Source: Unio delphinus (taxonomy: Eukaryota; Mollusca; Bivalvia; Unionida; Unionidae). From it: 64,000 nt of DNA. The position numbers and the translations under genes were made by a program. A model generated the notes under the pieces. That model saw only the letters and a program-made list of their open reading frames with translations. It did not search any database and was not told the origin of the DNA. Positions 57,474-64,000 of the stretch are shown here, one piece after another (within the stretch, counting starts at the first letter, position 1; each line of letters starts with the position of its first letter). Location: positions 855,501-919,500 of the forward strand of contig JAQISU010000026.1 of assembly GCA_029339505.1 (NCBI GenBank). The letters run 5' to 3'.

Positions 57474-58872
57474 CAGTGGAACCCTGCTATAACGCGCCCC
57501 GCCATAACGCGAATTCGGACATAATGCGGTCGTAGCATGGCTCCCGAAATTTCGTATATTCATTCACACATGGAGAAAAAAAATTTGGAGAAAAGTAAAA
57601 AAAAACAAAACAAGAAATTAACTTCAATTTGGGCATGAGATTAGTTGTGACTTTTAAAATAATATGATCGTGGCATGGTTCCTGAAATTTGAAATTCATT
57701 TACACGTATTTTTATCGGACCGTGAAAATATTTGTTTAACGTACAAGAAATAGTGTGTAAAACGTTTATTATAATTTGGTGGAAGAATTCGAGTATGACT
57801 TTTAATAATAAACGATCGGAACTTAACAATTTATCCTTGTTCTTTAAGTGATTTTGGAGAAGTGATCGTGTATGAATTCTAAAATAATACGATATATATA
57901 ACGTATGAGAAATAGTGTGTACAACGCTTGGCTTCTGAAATTTATCAATTTAAACAGGTTGTGGTGAAGCTCCGTATTCTACTCTAGAAGAGAAAACTGG
58001 TTTCATTAGGTTTTTGAATTGTTAAGCCGAAGTAAACATTATCAGAAGTGTTACTTATTACGGATCCATGAGTAAAGCCAGTAAATCGTCTTTGTGATTG
58101 TCTTCCATAAATTCTGTATACAGTCGTTGCTCAAACAATAGCCGACATGGGCTTCTTATTTAACTGCAATCACAGCCAAGCAGCAGACAAAGCTGTGGTT
58201 GATACAAGAATCGCACAATTTAATAAACATCAAACGACGAAAGCCGCCAACATGTATGCTGTGCTTGGCGGTGTGATCAAACAACAAACAGTTGAAAGTA
58301 AATATTTTAGCGGTATGAAATTTGTACAGACACCGTATGTAGACCCGGGAATAGCTGCATGCAATGACCGTACGATATCAGACGGCAAGTAAATGGTTTC
58401 AATATTTTGTTCATCCTATATTTTACACGACGAATTCAGACTATTACAAAATTATTGAATATTTTAAATCTGTACGATTTTCAATGAAATTACATCCATT
58501 ATGGATGAACTGCATGCCACGACGGCACGGTAGCATACGGTGTTGATACACTTTTCATGATATAGCGATAGTCTGGTATTATCGGTCAATCTGTATTATC
58601 GTTCAAACAAATAAAAATTAGTAAATGTTTTTAATGCACAGTAATAACCTATAAATATATTAGCCATCAATTATTTTGAATATATCTTAATCAATGCATT
58701 CCAGTTAATATTCATCTGATGATAAGCCGACTTTTGATCATTGTACATGTATACACGTATATGTTCTCGGAAAAAAGTTAAATATTGTAAAACCCCGCAT
58801 TAACGCGACCCCGCTTTTAAAGCGATCCGATTTTATGGACCCCGATCATCGCGTTATAGCGGGGTTCCACTG
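57474..58872. mobile_element. Non-autonomous Tigger-like element, copy 2 (1399 bp)
   Basis: TA at 57472-57473 and 58873-58874; ends CAGTGGAACCCYGCTATAAC inverted at the right. Subterminal GCATGGCTCCCGAAATTTCG. Contains an 81-codon frame 58147-58392 of unknown meaning. Part of it (AACGACGAAAGCCGCCAACA, 58233-58252) is shared with the copy at 60996. It belongs to a subfamily with ACGCG instead of AC(A/C)CG in the ends. Confidence 0.88.
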
Positions 58873-59009
58873 TATTTGAACATTTTTTGTTCTTCTTTAA
58901 GCACAATAAATTTCAATTAGGCTGATGTACTCCAATTTTGGGATTAGCTTTAGCTTCAGTTGTGCTCAAAATATTTCAAGAATTTGTGAGTATATCTTCT
59001 ATAACCTAC

Positions 59010-59291
59010 AGAGGCGGTGATGGCTCCTTGACATTACTTCTCCTTGGCAGAGAGGCAGATCTTGGTGCTTGACATGTAACTTGTGGCTGGGGGTAGGTCT
59101 TCTCAGGACTGTATTCGTTGTAGATTGCATACAGGCTGCCTTTGGTGGTAAGTTTGCCTGCAGTGGTGTGATCCTCATCCACAAAGTATTCTGTGTTATG
59201 ACCAGCTGGTTTTGCATTGGTCTGGCATTTTTGCTGCAGATTCAGGTAGCTGAACTTGGAGATAGCTGCTGTTGAAATATTCTGGCAGTAC
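59010..59291 (-). CDS. Exon B of the minus-strand gene (phase 2 to 2)
   Basis: A 282-bp open exon. The acceptor chosen is TTCATCATAACCAG at 59292; other AG positions just inside are possible. The donor is GTAGGT, which sits directly before an in-frame TAG, so without splicing the frame would stop there. The encoded part contains a Tyr-rich patch (SLYAIYNEYSPEKTYPQ) and a Ser/Arg/Pro patch (SLPRRSNVKEPSPP), typical of an unstructured signalling tail. Two other frames are partly open here, so the frame assignment depends on the join to the exon at 53790. Confidence 0.58.
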
Positions 59292-60480
59292 CTGGTTATG
59301 ATGAACAATCTGAGATGTACTTATTTAATAATCTTCAAAACTTAAAGCCTAAAAGAGGAATAAGTATTACTCATCTGTGACTAATTACCTTTAAAACTCT
59401 TTAAAGTAAAGAAGCAGAATGATTTTGCAGCTGCTCATATAAGAATTACAAAACCACCAACTATACACAATACATGTATTCATACACCCATTAGCATTTA
59501 GGCATTTAAATCAGACTGCTCCATCTGACCCACTGGATAACAACATTCACTGTGGATTAACCTGTTACTGACTGGCATCCTATACAAAATAAGTCATGAC
59601 TTCTCAATTGCCTCATGCAGTGGAAAGCAGGATATTTTTAGTAGTAGCCTTTGAGCTCTTACAGAATTGGTATATGACCTTCATAAAATATAGGTGGTGT
59701 GTAATCCAGTTTGTTGCAAGTGGTTTTACATTGAATTGTCCAATTCAAATGTGACAGCTGCTGGAGTCTAAGGAAAAGCCTCTTTAACCCCAGGCATGGC
59801 CATATATACCTGTCAATTTTCTAGAGATTGCGCGCAGGTCACATGCTTCTTTCACAATCACATTGGGAGTTTTGTTGTCGAAAGGACATACATTTCATAG
59901 AACCTAATTCAGTGACAATTTGTCAGTTAATATTATTAACTGGATCCTAGTGGCAATTAGTTTTAAAGATTTAAATTTAAGGGGAAAAAAGATACTGTGC
60001 CCTTCAAGTATTAAAAATTTTAGCAAACTTCATCATAAAATTAGTCCAGACATACTGCAGTCATACTTAAGACCCTTTAAATAAATTAACTATAATTTCC
60101 AGTTTTCATCTGTTTAAAGATTTTATATAACCTCTTCAATCAAGTCAAGGCATCATCAATCCCCCCAATTATCAATTACTGCTTTTGGCAATTGTGAGCT
60201 ACCGGTATATTGTATCTGCCTAGAGGCTACAGGACACCTGAAACTGCAGTTAGCACAATGCAAATTTTCCTGGTCTACCATTTTAGCTCTACATCTATAC
60301 CATGTTTATCACATCTGTATTTCTTAAATTATGCAGCAATTATCTCCACATTTCATATTGTAAAGTGTAAGTGTAAATAAACAATTGGCTGTTTAATTTG
60401 TCGATTCAGACAAAAAACTTTAACCCTCCAATACAACTCCCCCACCAAAAACAAACCATTTAGAATATCAGAAGAACATT
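59292..60480. other. Intron between exons A and B
   Basis: AT-rich; no supported feature. Confidence 0.4.
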
Positions 60481-60775
60481 GTTTGTTTGTTTGATTAGGA
60501 TTTTTAATGTCGCTTTTACAAAAGTTTCAGTCGTATTACTCTTATGTCTGCAGTGAGGCACTTTATAGTGATGTCTAGCACTGGGGCATCATGCTGCAGA
60601 CACGTAGCATGATGTCCCACCCAGTCACATTATCTTGACACCAGGCCAACCATTCCTAACACTAATCTTTTAATGCTTAGCACCAAGCAAGGCAGCTGTT
60701 AGTACCATTTTTGTAAGCCTTTGGTATGACTCGGCTAGGGATCAAATCCATGACCTCCTGCTCCCAATGTGGGAA
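60481..60775 (-). mobile_element. tRNA-derived SINE, family Y
   Basis: The inverse of 4874-5177. On the minus strand: B-box context GGATTTGATCCCTAGCC, then GGTACTAACAGCTGCC, GACTGGGTGGGACATCATGC, and a tail of (CAAA)n (60481-60492 on the plus strand). Confidence 0.75.
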
Positions 60776-60905
60776 TGTGAGAAAGCTTGCCAGTAGCTTC
60801 TCGTGAGTCGGTGGTTCTTTCTAAGTTTTTCCTGGGTTCTTCCCCCACCATTAATACTGGCCGCCATGTATAGTCAATCGTGTGCTAAAAAATGGCGTTA
60901 AACCC
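60776..60905 (+). mobile_element. SINE family X, 3' part
   Basis: GAAAGCTTGCCAGTAGCTTC ... CCACCATTAATACTGGCCGC ... AAAATGGCGTTAAACCCTAC. It abuts family Y head-to-head, then runs into a (CA)n tract (60920-60970). Confidence 0.65.
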
Positions 60906-60917
60906 TACAACAACTAC

Positions 60918-60919
<2 letters not shown>

Positions 60920-60970
<51 letters not shown>
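60920..60970. repeat. (AC)n microsatellite
   Basis: About 25 AC units, followed by a CATA/TATA-rich run that reaches the TA target of the Tigger element at 60996. Confidence 0.95.
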
Positions 60971-60975
<5 letters not shown>

Positions 60976-60995
60976 TACATATATATACATACATA

Positions 60996-62742
60996 CAGTG
61001 GGACCCCGCTATAACACGCCCTGTTATAACACGAATTCGGATATAACACGGTCGTGGCATGGCTCCCGAAATTTCAGGTAATTTATTACAGGCATTTTTC
61101 TCAAAGACCAAAAAAAAAATCTTCTAAGTATGAAAAATAAAATACGTCAAGAGTTTATTTATCATTCTCATACTCATCTAAAAAGTGCGAAAAAAAAAAC
61201 GTGTAGAAAATGTATTATCATTTTGGGGAGGAAATCACACAAAATCGAAGATAAAATAATCGTTGTATGGCTCCTAAAATTTAAAAAATTAACAAATCTC
61301 TTCTAGTTTTGTGCCAGAATAAACATCAGAAATACGAACCAATTGCTGGGCCTACTGAGAACTTTGATCTTTGTTTATTGTTGAAAAATGACAGCTCATA
61401 AGTGTCAATATTATTATTACTGATCCCTGAGCAATGAAGCCTATTGCTCTAATAATCTCCGATATATGTTCTCTTAATTTCATACACAACTAAGCAACAG
61501 TCAATGCGGGGGTTGATAAAAGATTCTCACCAGAATGTATAAATCAATTAATTTAAGTACATTGTTTATTATCAAAGTGAACTGCCGAGCTAAACTTGTT
61601 CAAATCAGGGGGAAAACGATTTATACAGCATCAAGAAACAAGCCGCCAACATGTGTGCGTGGCATGGCAGTGTTGTTTTATGCAATCTGTTGACTAGTAA
61701 ATTCGAATTCTGCAACTGAGAACTATAATTGACTTTGCTAAGAGCAAACGTGACATTAGCAAAAAGCAACTAAAAATCAGAGTTTTTAAAAAAATAATAA
61801 CTATTGACAGATGAGAAATGTAATGGTATAAAATGTATACGACACAGAGGTCTTGGAAACGCTTAATTACGCGTATTTGAATGCAAATATTTGATCTGGG
61901 GCACATAAATCACTCCATGCAGGAGTCCTCCATACGCATGCAAATAGCTGGGAGACAAAGTGTTGATTACTTTATCATTTTAGCTGTGCTGATATTTACA
62001 GTGACATAATTCAGTGGTAAAAATATAGCCAGTTCTGCCTGCTGTATTTATTAGAGTACATCAAAAGAATATGACGCAATAGCTGTGCGGCAAGTTCAAA
62101 GGACTTTGACTATCAGCTTGGGTGGGAAAATGTGCTGAAATTTACAATGACTGAATTCAGAGACAGAAAGATCCTGAGATGTACATGTAGTTATTATAAG
62201 AATACACTTTAGCTTCCATTATTTAATCTACGGATATGTACTATTTCATCATTCATTACGTACACCCGTTACGTAATTTTTGTTATTTTCTTTTCATTGA
62301 ATTCAGTCACATAATGATCTGTGACAAATATTTTACATCCGTGTGTGGATATTTTCGATGGAAATATTTGTATTATGGATTCAATGTATGTTACAAGATT
62401 CGCTGGTGAGTACACGGTGTTGATACTCGTTTCATGCAATAGATTATACATGTATATATAAATTAGACACGTGTATGTCCCAATGCATGGTTCTCTGAAT
62501 AAAGTAATATATTATATCTGCAATTTCTGTTACCACAGCAAATGTTTTTCTCATTTAATATATATTGATAAAAAATGGTAATTGTGCCATGCATTTTCAT
62601 ACCCATCTTCATGTAAACCCCATCCCCCCCTTAAATCCAAAAATGTGTTGGTATTGTACATGGTTGCTTATAACATATTTCGGTTCATAACATGGTCAGA
62701 TTCTATGGCTTCCAACTACCGTGTTATAGCGGGGTCCCACTG
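60996..62742. mobile_element. Non-autonomous Tigger-like element, copy 3 (1747 bp)
   Basis: TA at 60994-60995 and 62743-62744; the outer 23 bases (CAGTGGGACCCCGCTATAAC...) are perfect inverted repeats. It is a longer version of copy 1: about 400 extra bases, including a piece (AAGCCGCCAACATGTGTGCG near 61640) homologous to copy 2. No transposase frame. Confidence 0.9.
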
Positions 62743-62744
62743 TA

Positions 62745-63909
62745 TATGGAATTTACCATACTAAAATTAAATGGATTCATTCAATATGAGAATGCTGTAA
62801 CACATAACTGTGTACTCTATTAGAAACATCTTTTTGTGATTGGACAGAAATGTGATGGAAATGGACACATTTTCAGACAGAGTACTGACCATGTGGGACC
62901 GATGTCTGAACTAGATTATGTGTTAACATGAAGAATTTACGAAAACCAGGTAAACCATTTCCTTCTAATCTGACATGAATCCAACAAATGCAGATATAAG
63001 AATTTACAGAAAAGACCTTATTTTTCCAAAGGGTATCTTAATGTTCATCACTATATCTTTTTGTTAGCCTTGTAAACATTAAATAACTCTGAAGTGAAAA
63101 ATACACATAAAAAATACAAAATAAAACTGTCGAAAGCTATCTACTTTTGTATGCCATGTTTTTTATATGACAATCATAACAATGTATGCCACTGTGTTTG
63201 CTATTTCTGTTTTATTGAATATTATTCATTTTATATTTTTCTCATTTTTCGTATGTATCAGTAATACCTACACTCTAATATATATAAATCATTCTATTTT
63301 ATTTACATATTTATTGAGACTTATTTTCCTTTGTCAAAGTTCCAAACTAGTGCTCTTAACCACAATCTAGTAGTTATTCTCCTAAAAACTTTCCTCTAAC
63401 AAGATGTCACTTCTGCTGCAGATACTGTGCATTTTACTGTATACATTATGCAATAAACTACACTCTTTGTTTATATTTAGGAACCATGGTAGTAGATCTG
63501 AATGTAATATTAGCAGTGCCAGACTTGTAATCCAATGATCATGGGTTTTATACTTGCCAAGGCCAGCACTGGTTGGTTACTTTCAATGCACTTTAGCTTC
63601 CATTTCCTTGGCAAATATAGACCTGTCAACCCAAACAAAACCTTCCCAATAAGTCAGTGGATTTTTTTTCCACAAACGGGATGAGTTATCAGTAAGTTGT
63701 ACCAAAACATCATGCACTGCCATTGTCAAGCCTGAAAACATGCATTCCAATGCTTACAAGTGTGATTCAGGACAGATCTAGATAGAAAACATCGTTTTCA
63801 GGTCACAGAATTTGTAAAAGTTTACTGCAACTTTAATTACCTCCAGTTCAGTTTCACTTAATGAAGTTCCAAACCCCAAGGAGCTCAATGGCTTTTTTAT
63901 ATCTCTCAC
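62745..63909. other. Intron between exons A and B, right part
   Basis: AT-rich. 63490-63575 (ACTTGTAATCCAATGATCAT, GGGTTTTATACTTGCC) resembles an old tRNA-derived SINE head. Nothing else supported. Confidence 0.35.
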
Positions 63910-63958
63910 CTTGACATGGAAATGGCAACAGCAATCATGTTTCCTGCTATCTGATATA
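63910..63958 (-). CDS. Exon A of the minus-strand gene (phase 1 to 2)
   Basis: This 49-bp exon follows an acceptor ending TTGATTTTAG and stops at a strong donor AAG|GTGAGA. It reads YQIAGNMIAVAISMS, the most hydrophobic part of the predicted protein and possibly the end of a membrane helix. It begins at the second base of a codon and leaves two bases that the next exon completes as Arg. The exon is short, so on its own it would be weak; the phase match to the exon at 59291 supports it. Confidence 0.5.
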
Positions 63959-64000
63959 CTAAAATCAACACATGATGTCTATTAATCATAACTGTTACTA

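Larger units (their letters stand above)
7889..63958 (-). other. Multi-exon host gene, 3' part (eight exons, unrecognised protein)
   Basis: Eight minus-strand exons join into one open frame of about 413 residues ending in TAA. Each is bounded by AG and GT and the intron phases agree at all seven joins (2, 2, 0, 1, 1, 1, 1), although the exons are spread over 56 kb. The visible protein begins with a short hydrophobic stretch (IAGNMIAVAISMS), then a long polar tail with Ser/Pro-rich, acidic and Lys-rich parts, as in a cytoplasmic tail or scaffold. I do not recognise the family. Upstream exons must lie beyond position 64000. Introns of 5-15 kb host most of the transposons. What is seen: splice sites, phases, open frames. 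What is inferred: that all eight belong to one transcript, and that the hydrophobic part is a membrane segment. Extra symmetric exons could have been missed. Confidence 0.62.

Noticed and set aside
59006..59308. 100-residue protein ending SPPL as a natural C-terminus
   Set aside because: The TAG lies inside a good donor GTAGGT, and splicing there matches the phase of the next exon.
60914..61111. Minus frame with a long Val/Cys run
   Set aside because: Translation of the (AC)n microsatellite and the Tigger end.

Overview
This is an AT-rich animal genome window, mostly introns, intergenic sequence and decayed transposable elements. The repeat set is tRNA-derived SINEs ending in a 'GGCGTTAAACCC'-like motif, RTE- and CR1/L2-like LINEs, Tigger/pogo DNA elements with TA target sites, TTAA-flanked elements and hAT remnants. 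With the long GT-AG introns this suggests a lophotrochozoan, most likely a mollusc; that is inference from style, not a species call. No rRNA, CRISPR array or prokaryotic operon was seen.

Host genes. The best candidate is a minus-strand gene running from the right edge to about 7.9 kb. Eight separate exons (63958, 59291, 53790, 40751, 31800, 16373, 8720 and 8079 downwards) have AG/GT boundaries, and their phases chain without a break (1-2, 2-2, 2-0, 0-1, 1-1, 1-1, 1-1, 1-stop). They give about 413 residues of a C-terminal part: a short hydrophobic segment followed by a long polar, Lys/Glu/Ser-rich tail. I do not recognise the protein. The 5' part lies outside the window. On the plus strand, 147-4369 holds a broken three-exon gene whose second intron contains a Tigger element; 27.8-29.3 kb holds a second broken gene with a C-terminal C2H2 finger.

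Mobile elements, left to right: Tigger 2221-3532 with a 79-bp internal palindrome; RTE LINE, minus, 12.3-14.6 kb; a three-level nest at 17.6-24.4 kb (LINE, split by Tigger-like element 18414-22405, itself split by Tigger 18774-20718, which carries a 186-aa truncated transposase); LTR-retrotransposon gag-like remnant 26.3-26.9 kb; LINE 3' fragment 29.9-30.5 kb; hAT remnants at 34.9 and 45.0 kb; two TTAA-flanked 625-bp elements at 43.9 and 55.7 kb; a second RTE LINE at 45.8-47.0 kb carrying a hAT MITE with an 8-bp target duplication; a CR1/L2-like LINE at 48.4-49.0 kb; and three non-autonomous Tiggers at 49.7, 57.5 and 61.0 kb. SINEs, a four-copy dispersed repeat and microsatellites fill much of the rest.

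Most long reading frames in the window are chance or shadows of these elements. Identifications of protein families rest on recalled motif patterns, not on a search.
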